Below are positions 40,106 through 48,118 of a DNA stretch of 51,565 bases, piece by piece. Below the pieces are notes generated by a model that was not told the DNA's origin, searched no databases, and worked only from the letters and a program-made list of their open reading frames with translations. The stretch is taken from contig NZ_JALM01000048.1 in NCBI RefSeq assembly GCF_000737195.2, positions 1-51,565 of the forward strand, written 5' to 3'. Both the position numbers and the translations under genes were made by a program. Each line of letters opens with the position of its first letter. The first letter of the stretch is position 1. Origin of the DNA: Sciscionella sediminilitoris (GTDB lineage Bacteria > Actinomycetota > Actinomycetes > Mycobacteriales > Pseudonocardiaceae).

Positions 40106-41263
40106 ATGTCGGTATCCCGGCTGCGGGAGATCCCCGGTATCGGAGTGGACATCATCGGCGACGCGGCGGACGCGGCCGCGGATCCGGAACTGCTTCGCTT
40201 GGAGAACCTCGACACCGATGTGCGCCCGCCGAGCCGGGCCGTCGAGGTCACCCGCGCGGCGCTGGACCAGGACTCCGCGAACAGCTATCTGCCCTTCCAG
40301 GGGCATCGCGGACTGCGGGCCGCGGCGGCCGCGCACGTCGGCCGGATCGCCGGGCGCACCTACGATCCGGACACCGAGTGCGTGAGCGTGGCCGGCGGGC
40401 TCAACGGCGTGCTCAACGCGCTGCTGGCCACCGTGGAACCCGGCGCGGAGGTGGTGATCTGCGATCCGATCTATGCCGGGCTGGTCAACCGGATCCGGCT
40501 CGCCGGTGGTGTGCCCCGGTTCGTCGCGGCGACCGCGGGTCCGCACGGCTGGCGGGTCGATCCGCAGCGGCTCGCCGAGGCGGTCGGGCCACGGACCGCC
40601 GCGGTGCTCGCCATGGGACCCGCGATGCCCACCGGACTGGTGCTCGGCACCGAGCACTGGGACGCGCTCGCCCCGGTGCTGGAGCGCACCGGGGCCTGGC
40701 TGCTCTACGACGCGGCCATGGAACGCATCCGTTTCGACGAGCTGCCGGTGCCCCATCCCGCCGCGCATCCCGGACTCGCCGAGCGCACCATCACCATCGG
40801 TTCGGCGTCCAAGGAACTGCGCCTGATCGGCTGGCGGGTCGGCTGGGTGCTCGCTCCGCGCGAGATCCTCGCCGACATCCGGCTCGTCGGCATGGCCAAT
40901 GTGGTCTGTCAGGTCGGCATCGCCCAGGCCGGGGTCGCCGCCGCGCTCGACGCACCCGACGCGGATCAGGATGTGGCCAGGGCGACCGAGATCTGGCACG
41001 GCCGCTGTGCGCACATCCTCGACCAGCTCGGCGATTATCCGCTCGTGGCACCGGACGGCGGCTGGTCGCTGTTGCTGGACACGGCGCAACTCGGCCTGGA
41101 CCCGGAGACCGCTTCGGCGCGGCTGTTCGAACGGGGCAGGATCGCGGCCACCCCGATGCGCGGCTGGGGTCCGAGCGGGGACCGTTATCTGCGGTTCGTG
41201 TTCGCCAATGAACCGCTCGACCGGCTCGGCGATCTGCGTTCCCGGTTCGCGGCCGCGTTCTAG
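40106..41263 (+). CDS. PLP-dependent aminotransferase (class I/II)
   Basis: 385 aa from the ATG at 40106, with GAAGGA about 9 nt upstream; the 10-residue longer frame overlaps the operator. The fold-type I pattern has NSYLPFQGHRGLRAAAAAHV at the start, a VSVAGGLNGVLNALL cofactor region, an Asp in LLYDAAMERI, the PLP-Lys in SASKELRLIGWRVGW and the C-terminal Arg in LRFVFANEP. It probably transfers an amino group from an amino acid to a 2-oxo acid. It is paired with the XRE-cupin regulator, which would sense the substrate or product. Its 3' end overlaps the convergent ammonia-lyase gene by 4 nt. Confidence 0.9.
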   Translation: MSVSRLREIPGIGVDIIGDAADAAADPELLRLENLDTDVRPPSRAVEVTRAALDQDSANSYLPFQGHRGLRAAAAAHVGRIAGRTYDPDTECVSVAGGLNGVLNALLATVEPGAEVVICDPIYAGLVNRIRLAGGVPRFVAATAGPHGWRVDPQRLAEAVGPRTAAVLAMGPAMPTGLVLGTEHWDALAPVLERTGAWLLYDAAMERIRFDELPVPHPAAHPGLAERTITIGSASKELRLIGWRVGWVLAPREILADIRLVGMANVVCQVGIAQAGVAAALDAPDADQDVARATEIWHGRCAHILDQLGDYPLVAPDGGWSLLLDTAQLGLDPETASARLFERGRIAATPMRGWGPSGDRYLRFVFANEPLDRLGDLRSRFAAAF

Positions 41264-42372
41264 CGCGCGGCCCGGTGTTCGGTGCTCAGCAGCACGAGCG
41301 TGCTCTCCGGTCCGGACGTGCACGAGGACTCGTTGTCCGCCACGAGGAACCGCATGGCGGCCAGGCTCGCGGCGCCACAGGGTCCGGAGGAGACACCGAG
41401 CGCGGCCAGTCCGGCGGAAGCGTCCGCCGCGGCCTCGTCGGTCACGGTGACCGCGGCGTCCAGCCCGTCCCGCAGATACGGCCAGGCCAGCGCCGAAACG
41501 GTGCCGCAGTGCAGCCCGGCCATGATCGTGGGCCCCGGCCGGATGCTGCGCCGCTGCCCGGCATGCAGGTTGTCGGTGAGGCAGGCCGCGGTCTCCGGTT
41601 CCACGGCGAGCAGTCGCGGACGGGCCGCGGCGGTCCCCCGGTAGTGCCGCACCGCGGCCTGGGCGAGCGAGCCGACCCCGACCGGGACGGCGACCAGGTC
41701 CGGACTCGCCCCCGCCGCGGTGAGCTGTTCGTCCACCTCGGTGAACAGGGTCGAGTAGCCGTCCACGATCCAGCCGGGCACCCGCTCGTATCCGGGCCAC
41801 GCGGTGTCCTGCACCAGTTCGGTCCCCGGATCGGCCGCGGCGAACCCGGCCGCGGCGCGCACCACCTCGTCGTACTCCGCGGCCACGGTGTGCACCACCG
41901 CGCCCTCGGCCTCGATCGCCGCGATCGCCGCGGTGTCCAGGGTGGCGGGGACGAAGACCACGGCCGGAATCCCGAGCAGCGCTGCCATCCGGGCCACGGC
42001 CCGCCCGTGGTTGCCGTCGGTCGCCGTGCACAACCGCGGCGGAATCCGGCCGGTGAGCCGGTCCCGCATTCCCTCGGGTGTGCCCGGGACCGGTTCGCCC
42101 ACCCATTCGGCGATCGTGCGGTGGATCGCATAGAAGGCCCCGAGCGCCTTGAACGCGGGCAGTCCGAGCCGGGCGGACTCGTCCTTGACGAACACCCGGC
42201 GCACCCCGAGTTCCGCGGCGAGCGCGGGCAGCTCGGTCAGCGGTGTCGGCGCGTACTGCGGCAGCGCGGCGTGGAACGCGGCCACCTCCCGCGGCGCGGG
42301 CGGGCAGTGCAGCGTCGATGGCCCGGCGGTGCGGTACCAGGACCGGCTCGCGGTGCTCGTCGGAGAGGGCAT
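41260..42372 (-). CDS. Diaminopropionate ammonia-lyase-like PLP enzyme
   Basis: 370 aa from the ATG at 42372. Fold-type II PLP enzyme with the Lys in FVKDESARLGLPAFKALGAF, ATDGNHGRAVARMAALLG for phosphate/cofactor contact, a PVGVGSLAQA glycine loop and GVSSGPCGAASLAAM near the end. The F-K-A-L-G and D-E-S-x-R-x-G-L patterns fit diaminopropionate ammonia-lyase (2,3-diaminopropionate to pyruvate plus ammonia) more than threonine deaminase; there is no ACT domain. It is divergent from a LysR regulator across a short promoter with an inverted repeat, and convergent with the aminotransferase. Confidence 0.82.
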   Translation of the reverse strand: MPSPTSTASRSWYRTAGPSTLHCPPAPREVAAFHAALPQYAPTPLTELPALAAELGVRRVFVKDESARLGLPAFKALGAFYAIHRTIAEWVGEPVPGTPEGMRDRLTGRIPPRLCTATDGNHGRAVARMAALLGIPAVVFVPATLDTAAIAAIEAEGAVVHTVAAEYDEVVRAAAGFAAADPGTELVQDTAWPGYERVPGWIVDGYSTLFTEVDEQLTAAGASPDLVAVPVGVGSLAQAAVRHYRGTAAARPRLLAVEPETAACLTDNLHAGQRRSIRPGPTIMAGLHCGTVSALAWPYLRDGLDAAVTVTDEAAADASAGLAALGVSSGPCGAASLAAMRFLVADNESSCTSGPESTLVLLSTEHRAAR

Positions 42373-42413
42373 GGTTCCACGGTGCCGCATGTCCAGCAGT
42401 TCGGTAAAGCGAA

Positions 42414-42443
42414 GGTTTTCGACGTATATTGGTGGGGAAAACC
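42414..42443. promoter_or_regulatory. Inverted repeat GGTTTTC-N16-GAAAACC between dpaL-like and LysR genes
   Basis: Perfect 7-bp arms at 42414-42420 and 42437-42443 in the 88-bp divergent gap, AT-rich by comparison with the flanks. The position and symmetry suit a LysR-type binding site. Confidence 0.55.
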
Positions 42444-42460
42444 GAACGATTGGTGGGCAC

Positions 42461-43378
42461 GTGTTCGACCTGCACCGGCTGCGGCTGCTCCGCGAGCTCA
42501 GTCACCGGGGCACGCTCGCCTCGGTGGCCGCCGCGTTGTCCTACAGCCCGTCCACGGTCTCCCAGCAACTGTCCATTCTGGAGAGTGAGGTGGGTGTCCC
42601 GCTGCTCGAACAGGTCGGCAGGCGGGTCCGGCTCACCGCGCAGGCCCGGATCCTCGTCGAGCACACCGGGGCCGTGCTCGACCGGCTGGAGACCGCGGCC
42701 GCGGAGATCGCGCGCTCGCTCGAGGATCTGACCGGCACCCTGCGTGTGGCCATCTTCCAGACCGCGGCCCTGACCCTGCTCCCGGCGGCACTGAGCGCGC
42801 TACGCACCGCCCATCCCGAACTGCGGGTCGAGGTCACCCAGGCCGAACCCGAGGTCGCGCTGCCCGGTCTGCTGGCACACGATGTGGACCTGGTGCTCGC
42901 CGAGGAGTACCCCGGTCATCCCCAGCCGCGCGGCGCCGAGGTGGAACGGGTCGAACTGCGCAGGGACCCGATCCTGCTCGCACGGGCGCCGGGAGCGAAA
43001 CGGGTGCGCTCGCTGTCCCGGCTCGCCGGGCTGTCGTGGGTGATGGAACCGCGCGGCACGGCCTCCCGGTCCTGGGCGACGGCGCTGTGCCGGGACGCCG
43101 GATTCGAACCCGATGTGCCCTTCGAGACCGACGACCTGCTGGTGCAGGCGCAGCTCGTCGCACGCGGGCACGCCGTCGCCCTGCTTCCGGAACTGTTCAC
43201 CGCGAACGCGGCGCCCGAACTCGCCATGCACCCGATCCCCGGCGGTGGCCACGCCCGCACCCTGTTCACCGCGACCCGGCCGGGAATGGGCGAACATCCG
43301 GCCGTGCGCGCCTTCCGTGCCGCGCTGGCCGAGAACCAGCCCCGAGCGCGGCACACGCCCGGCGGCCAAACCGGTTGA
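42461..43378 (+). CDS. LysR-family transcriptional regulator
   Basis: 305 aa from the GTG at 42461, preceded by GGTGGG. The N-terminal winged HTH (about 1-60) reads FDLHRLRLLRELSHRGTLAS, then ALSYSPSTVSQQLSILESEV. The substrate-binding domain (about 88-290) starts at LRVAIFQTAALTLLPAALSA and has the usual two-lobed strand/helix alternation. It is divergent from the ammonia-lyase gene and so probably controls it in response to an amino-acid-like ligand. Confidence 0.92.
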   Translation: MFDLHRLRLLRELSHRGTLASVAAALSYSPSTVSQQLSILESEVGVPLLEQVGRRVRLTAQARILVEHTGAVLDRLETAAAEIARSLEDLTGTLRVAIFQTAALTLLPAALSALRTAHPELRVEVTQAEPEVALPGLLAHDVDLVLAEEYPGHPQPRGAEVERVELRRDPILLARAPGAKRVRSLSRLAGLSWVMEPRGTASRSWATALCRDAGFEPDVPFETDDLLVQAQLVARGHAVALLPELFTANAAPELAMHPIPGGGHARTLFTATRPGMGEHPAVRAFRAALAENQPRARHTPGGQTG

Positions 43379-43409
43379 ATCCGGCCGGTCGGTACCCCAG
43401 ACTCGCCCG

Positions 43410-43850
43410 ATGCGCATCGAACACGGCGAATACGAGCTCGACGACGATCCGGCCCGCCTGGACCGGGACGCGATCTGGGCGTTCCTCTCCACCGAGGCGT
43501 ACTGGGCGCGGTGGCGTTCGCGCGCCGATGTGGACGCGCAGATCACGGCCGCCTGGCGGGTGGTCGGCGTCTACGAGCGCGCGAGCGGGGCCACGGTCGG
43601 GTTCGCCCGCGCGATCTCGGACGGGGTGGCGCTCGCCTATCTGGCCGATGTGTTCATCGCGAAACCGGCGCGGGGCAACGGACTCGGCGTCGCGCTGGTG
43701 GACGCGATGATCGAGCGCGGCCCCGGGCACTGGTTCCGCTGGCTGCTGCACACCGACGATGCGCACGAGTTGTACGCGAAGTTCGGTTTCGCCGAGCCGG
43801 ACCGCACCTACCGGGAACGGCCGCGGCAGTGCCCGCCGTCCCCCTGCTGA
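43410..43850 (+). CDS. GNAT-family acetyltransferase
   Basis: 146 aa from the ATG at 43410. GNAT fold with AISDGVALAYLADVFIAKPA followed by RGNGLGVALVDAMIE, the acetyl-CoA pyrophosphate loop (R-G-x-G-x-G), and a C-terminal strand pair with DDAHELYAKFGF. It begins 31 bp after the LysR gene on the same strand, so it may be co-transcribed. Substrate unknown. The following 154 bp (43851-44004) contain no gene or hairpin that I can support. Confidence 0.88.
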   Translation: MRIEHGEYELDDDPARLDRDAIWAFLSTEAYWARWRSRADVDAQITAAWRVVGVYERASGATVGFARAISDGVALAYLADVFIAKPARGNGLGVALVDAMIERGPGHWFRWLLHTDDAHELYAKFGFAEPDRTYRERPRQCPPSPC

Positions 43851-44004
43851 CCGGGTCGGCGCGGCGGGCAAGGCGACGGCGGCCGAGGCGGCACTGCTCA
43901 CCGCGCGACCGATGCCCGTGATTGGTGCTCGATCCGGCCCCGGAGGTTGTCGCCCGGCGGGAGAACGCGCGGTCGACGAGGTGCTGCGGGTGACGGGCTC
44001 CTGA

Positions 44005-46059
44005 TCAGCCGCCGCGCGGGGCGGGCACGTGTTCGGGCGCGGTCTCGTAACGGACGAAGCGCCTGCGGAACCACCCGGTGCCCGCGGTCATGGAGCGCAG
44101 TTCGGTCGCGTACCGCACCAGTTCGCTCGCCGGGATCTCGGCGGTGATCACCGTCTGCCCGGACTCCCCCGGTTCGGTGCCGAGCACCCGCGCCCGGCGG
44201 GAGGACAGGTCGCCGAGGATCGTGCCGAGGTAGTCCTCGCCGACGGTGATTGTCACCTCGTCCAGGGGTTCGAGCGCGGTGATGCCCGCGGTCTCCGCGG
44301 CCGCCTTGAGCGCGAGCGCGCCCGCGGTCTGGAAGGCCGCGTCCGAGGAGTCCACGCTGTGCGCCTTGCCGTCCACCAGGGTGACCCGGATGTCCACCAG
44401 CGGTGAGCCCGCGATCCCGGACTCCATCTGGGCGCGCACGCCCTTCTCCACGCTCGGCACGAACTGGCGCGGCACCGCCCCGCCGACCACCCGGTCCAGG
44501 AACTCGAAACCGGCTCCGCGTTCCAGTGGCTGCACCTCGATATCGCAGACCGCGTACTGGCCGTGCCCGCCGGACTGCTTGACATGCTTGCCGTGCCCGC
44601 TGGCCGCGGCGGCGAAGGTCTCCCTGGTGGCCACCCGCACCGGTTCGGTCTCCACCTCGGCCCCGCCCGAACGCAGCCTGCCGAGCACCACATCCGCGTG
44701 CGACTCCCCCATGCACCACAGCACCAGCTGATGGGTCTCGGCATTGCGTTCCAGGCGCAGCGTCGGATCACTGGCCGCGAGCCGGGAAAGGTTGCGTGCC
44801 AAGGCATCCTCATCGCTGCGCGTCTTCGCGGCGACGGCGACCGGGAGCAGCGGCTCGGGCATCGGCCACGGCGCCATGCGGATGGGGTCCTCGGGCGCGG
44901 AGACGGTGTCCCCGGTCTCCGCGCTGGCCACCTTGGTCAGCGCGCACAGGTCCCCGGCGACGCAGTACGGGATCTCGGTGAGGTGCGCCCCGAACGGGCT
45001 GTAGATGTGGGTGATCCGTTCGTCGACATCGTGATCGGAATGCCCGCGCTCGGCCAGGCCGTGCCCGCAGACGTGCACCGCGCCGTCCGGGCGCAGCGTC
45101 CCGGAGAACACCCGCACCAGGGAGACCCGGCCGACATAGGCGTCCACCGTGGTGTGCACGACCTCGGCGGTCAGTGGTCCGGACGGGTCGGCGGCGACCG
45201 GCTGGTGCACCGCACCTTCCGGATCGGTCACCTCGGGAAGCGGGTGCTCGAGCGGAGAGGGGAATCCCCTGGTGAGCAGGTCGAGCAGGGCCTCGATGCC
45301 CGCACCGGTGGCCGCGCAGGCGCCGAGCACCGGATAGAAGGAACCACGCGCGATGGCCTTCTCCAGATCGGCGACCAGCAGCTCGTGATCCACCGGCGCG
45401 CCGTCCAGGTACCGGTCCATCAGGGTCTGGTCCTCGCTCTGCTCGATGATCGCCTCGATCAGTTCCGCGCGCGCCTCGCCGAATTCCGCGCGCTCCTCGG
45501 TGAGCAGGTCCACCAGGTTCTCCCCGTCCAGCAGGTGCAGCGCGGTCGTCCCGCCGAAGGCACGGGCGCAGGCCTCGAGCTGACCGGCGAAGTCCGCGCG
45601 CGGGTGGTCCAGCCGGGCGAGCACGACCGCGCGCGGCATCCCCACCTCGGCGCATTCCTGCCACAGCGCCGCCGTCGCCTCGTCGAAGCCCTCACCGGCG
45701 CCGACCACGAACAGCGCGGCGTCCGCGGCCCGCAGCCCGGCGCGCAGTTCCCCGGTGAAGTCGGCATAGCCGGGTGTATCGATCAGGTTGACCTTGATGT
45801 CCTCGTGGTGCAGCGAGGCCACCGCGAGTCCGACCGAATGCTGCTGGCGTACCGCGGCCGGATCGTGGTCACAGACCGTGGTCCCATCCGGGACCGAACC
45901 CAGCCTCGGCACCGCTCCCTTCGCCGCGAGCAGCGCCTCCACGAGCGTGGTCTTGCCCGCCCCTGAGGGACCGACGAGCACCACGTTCCGTATCCGCCCC
46001 GGATCGTCGACCGCGGCGCCCAACTGGGCGGCCGCCGCACCGCCGTTCTTCGTACCCAT
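44005..46059 (-). CDS. Elongation factor G-like GTPase (EF-G2 type)
   Basis: 684 aa with the full EF-G layout: G domain, domain II, and domains III-V. G1 is GPSGAGKTTLVEALL, G3 is DTPGYADF. The G4 position normally NKxD reads ARLD (VVLARLDHPRADF), so the base-recognition Asn-Lys pair is lost. Domain IV/V shows GHGKHVKQSGGHGQYAVCDI and a C-terminal YATELRSMTAGTG. This matches the EF-G2 paralogue of actinobacteria (Mycobacterium FusA2), which binds GTP but does not support normal translocation. It stands alone, 81 bp from the GntR gene. Confidence 0.92.
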   Translation of the reverse strand: MGTKNGGAAAAQLGAAVDDPGRIRNVVLVGPSGAGKTTLVEALLAAKGAVPRLGSVPDGTTVCDHDPAAVRQQHSVGLAVASLHHEDIKVNLIDTPGYADFTGELRAGLRAADAALFVVGAGEGFDEATAALWQECAEVGMPRAVVLARLDHPRADFAGQLEACARAFGGTTALHLLDGENLVDLLTEERAEFGEARAELIEAIIEQSEDQTLMDRYLDGAPVDHELLVADLEKAIARGSFYPVLGACAATGAGIEALLDLLTRGFPSPLEHPLPEVTDPEGAVHQPVAADPSGPLTAEVVHTTVDAYVGRVSLVRVFSGTLRPDGAVHVCGHGLAERGHSDHDVDERITHIYSPFGAHLTEIPYCVAGDLCALTKVASAETGDTVSAPEDPIRMAPWPMPEPLLPVAVAAKTRSDEDALARNLSRLAASDPTLRLERNAETHQLVLWCMGESHADVVLGRLRSGGAEVETEPVRVATRETFAAAASGHGKHVKQSGGHGQYAVCDIEVQPLERGAGFEFLDRVVGGAVPRQFVPSVEKGVRAQMESGIAGSPLVDIRVTLVDGKAHSVDSSDAAFQTAGALALKAAAETAGITALEPLDEVTITVGEDYLGTILGDLSSRRARVLGTEPGESGQTVITAEIPASELVRYATELRSMTAGTGWFRRRFVRYETAPEHVPAPRGG

Positions 46060-46140
46060 TGCCGCACCTTTCGCTGACGTCGTTGTCCGCGACTACTACT
46101 GTGCTCCCGCCGGGGCGATCGGCCAAGTGCCCGGCCCGGT

Positions 46141-46767
46141 TCATCCCCTCCGTTCGGTGGCCAGGTGTTCGCTTCCGACGATGTGCCGGTAGGTCAGCGC
46201 GCTCGCGGTCTTGCCGTCCCGCGCCCGCAGCGCGGCCAGGATCTCGGCGTGCTGTGCGGCGGATTCGGCGTGCGGGCGGACCACCTTCGGCCCGTCCGGC
46301 ATGGACTGCCACAGCAGCCGCATCAGCGAGGTGAGCATCGGGCTGCGCGCCGCGGAGTAGATGTGGAAGTGGAAATCCCGGTTGAGCCCGCCGTAGCGCG
46401 GATCGTCGTCGGCGAGTCCGGCGATCTCGGTGTTGATCCGTTCGATCTCGGCGAGCTCCACCTCGGTGACCCGTTCGGCGGCCAGCTCCGCGCCGAGGGA
46501 TTCCAGCGCGGCCCGGATCAGGTAGTTCTCCTCGGTGGCGTCCAGCGCGGACTCGGCGACCGTGGCCCCGCGGTGCGTATCGGAACGCACCAGTCCCTCG
46601 GATTCCAGGCGGCGCAGGGCTTCGCGCACCGGGGTCTGGCTCACGTTCAGCCGCGCGGCCAGGTCGCGCTGGCGCAGCGGCTGGCCCGCGGTGAGCTCCC
46701 CGGTCAGGATCAGCTCCCGCAGCATGCTCGTGACCAGTTCGGATTTAGAAGTGTACTGCGGTTGCAC
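46141..46767 (-). CDS. GntR-family regulator (FCD/FadR type)
   Basis: 208 aa. The N-terminal winged HTH (about 5-75) has LRQRDLAARLNVSQTPVREA followed by LRRLESEGLVRSDTHRGATV. The C-terminal FCD domain has metal-type His and Asp residues (LNRDFHFHIYSAA and AAQHAEILAAL). It overlaps the end of the MFS gene by 23 nt and ends the molybdenum-hydroxylase operon, so it most likely regulates it, sensing a substrate or product carboxylate. Confidence 0.93.
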   Translation of the reverse strand: MQPQYTSKSELVTSMLRELILTGELTAGQPLRQRDLAARLNVSQTPVREALRRLESEGLVRSDTHRGATVAESALDATEENYLIRAALESLGAELAAERVTEVELAEIERINTEIAGLADDDPRYGGLNRDFHFHIYSAARSPMLTSLMRLLWQSMPDGPKVVRPHAESAAQHAEILAALRARDGKTASALTYRHIVGSEHLATERRG

Positions 46768-48118
46768 GTTTTCCTCCCGTTTCCCGCTCGTCCAGCACCC
46801 GTCCCCTGGTCTCCGGCCCGAAGCAGGCCAGCCAGCCGAGTGCGAGCAGCACGAACGCGCCGGTGACGATGAAGGTAACGGTCAGCCCGAGCACCGGCCA
46901 GAGCAGGCTGCCGAACACGAGCGGAACCACGGCCGCCGTCACCCTGCTCGCCGCGGATGCCCAGCCGAAACCGGTGCCGCGCAGGCTGGTCGGGTACAGC
47001 TCGGGCACGTAGCACTGCATCGCGGGGATGGTGAACTCGATCGCGAAGCCGAAGCCGATCAGCCAGGGCAGCGCGGGCCCCTCGGCGGTGAACGCGACGG
47101 CGAAACCGACCAGTGCGAAGGCCGCGAGCGCCCCGCTGACCAGGATCACCGGTTTGCGGCCGAGCACATCCACCAGCCAGGCGGACAGCGCGGTGCCCGC
47201 GATCCCGACCGCGGTCATGGCCGTGGCGCCGAGGAACGCGGCGACCGTGCCCGCCCCGTTGCGCGACAGCAGGCTCGGCAGCCAGGTGATCGTGCCGTAG
47301 TACTCCAGCAGCACCGCGACGAACAGCAGCCAGGCGGCGAGGGTGAGTTTCCAGTCGAACCGCCAGATCGCGGTGAACCGGGCGAGCAGGTCGCGCACGC
47401 TTTCCGTGGCACGGCCGGGATTCGGCGCGACCCGCCATGGACCGGGGTTCGCGCCCGTGGCACGCACCAGGCCCTCGATCACCGTGCTCGCCTCGCGCGC
47501 GCGTCCCTTGTGCGCCAGGAACAGCGGGGATTCCGGCACCCCGCGGCGCACGAAGAACACCAGCAGCGCGGGGACCACCATCAGCGCCAGCAGCACCCGC
47601 CAGCTGACCACGGTGACCAGGGCGCTGCTGACCAGTCCGCACAGGCTCGCCCCGATCGGCCACCACAGGTTCAGCGCGGTGAGCACCCTGCCGCGCACCG
47701 CACGCGGGGTGAACTCGGCGACCATCGCGTAGTCCACCGGGACACAGCCACCGAGCGCGAGCCCGGCGAGGAACCGGGTCACCAGCAGGATCGGGTAGTT
47801 CGGGGCGAGCGCGCCCAGCCCGGAGCACAGCGCGAAACCGAGCAGGGTGAGACTGAACGCGCGTTTGCGACCGATCCCGTCGGCGAGGCTGCCCCAGCCG
47901 AAGGCGCCGATCGCCATACCCGCGAACCCGGCGGTGGCGAACAGGCCGAGTTCGGTCGCCCCGAGCCGCCACTGCCGTTCGAGCAGCGGGAGCAGATAAC
48001 CGGTGAGCGAGACATCCCAGGCGTCGAAACCGAAACCGAGACCGCCGAGCAGGAAGATCTTGCCCTGCACCCGCCAGCGCCATGGCAGGTCCGCGACCAC
48101 CTGCTCACCGGTGCGCAT
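46745..48118 (-). CDS. MFS transporter (sugar/aromatic-acid type)
   Basis: 457 aa, 12 predicted membrane helices. MFS motifs: GFGFDAWDVSLTGYLLPLLE in helix 1 (Asp typical of the aromatic acid:H+ symporter branch), GWGSLADGIGRKRAFS in the 2-3 loop and RFLAGLALGGCVPVDYAMVA in helix 4. The C-terminal half repeats the pattern with LSAWLVDVLGRKPVIL. The cytoplasmic loop between helices 6 and 7 is long. It overlaps the large-subunit gene by 14 nt, suggesting that it brings in the compound hydroxylated by the Mo enzyme. Confidence 0.92.
   Translation of the reverse strand: MRTGEQVVADLPWRWRVQGKIFLLGGLGFGFDAWDVSLTGYLLPLLERQWRLGATELGLFATAGFAGMAIGAFGWGSLADGIGRKRAFSLTLLGFALCSGLGALAPNYPILLVTRFLAGLALGGCVPVDYAMVAEFTPRAVRGRVLTALNLWWPIGASLCGLVSSALVTVVSWRVLLALMVVPALLVFFVRRGVPESPLFLAHKGRAREASTVIEGLVRATGANPGPWRVAPNPGRATESVRDLLARFTAIWRFDWKLTLAAWLLFVAVLLEYYGTITWLPSLLSRNGAGTVAAFLGATAMTAVGIAGTALSAWLVDVLGRKPVILVSGALAAFALVGFAVAFTAEGPALPWLIGFGFAIEFTIPAMQCYVPELYPTSLRGTGFGWASAASRVTAAVVPLVFGSLLWPVLGLTVTFIVTGAFVLLALGWLACFGPETRGRVLDERETGGKRATAVHF

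Noticed and set aside
39506-42664. 1052-aa minus-strand frame
   Set aside because: Only the last ~186 codons (XRE-cupin regulator) are coding; the rest runs antisense to the aminotransferase and out of frame with the ammonia-lyase.
43851-44004. Small frame after the GNAT gene
   Set aside because: Arg-rich composition, no start signal and no family resemblance; treated as intergenic.
44563-45966. 467-aa plus-strand frame opposite the EF-G2 gene
   Set aside because: Antisense shadow; the G-domain motifs are on the minus strand.
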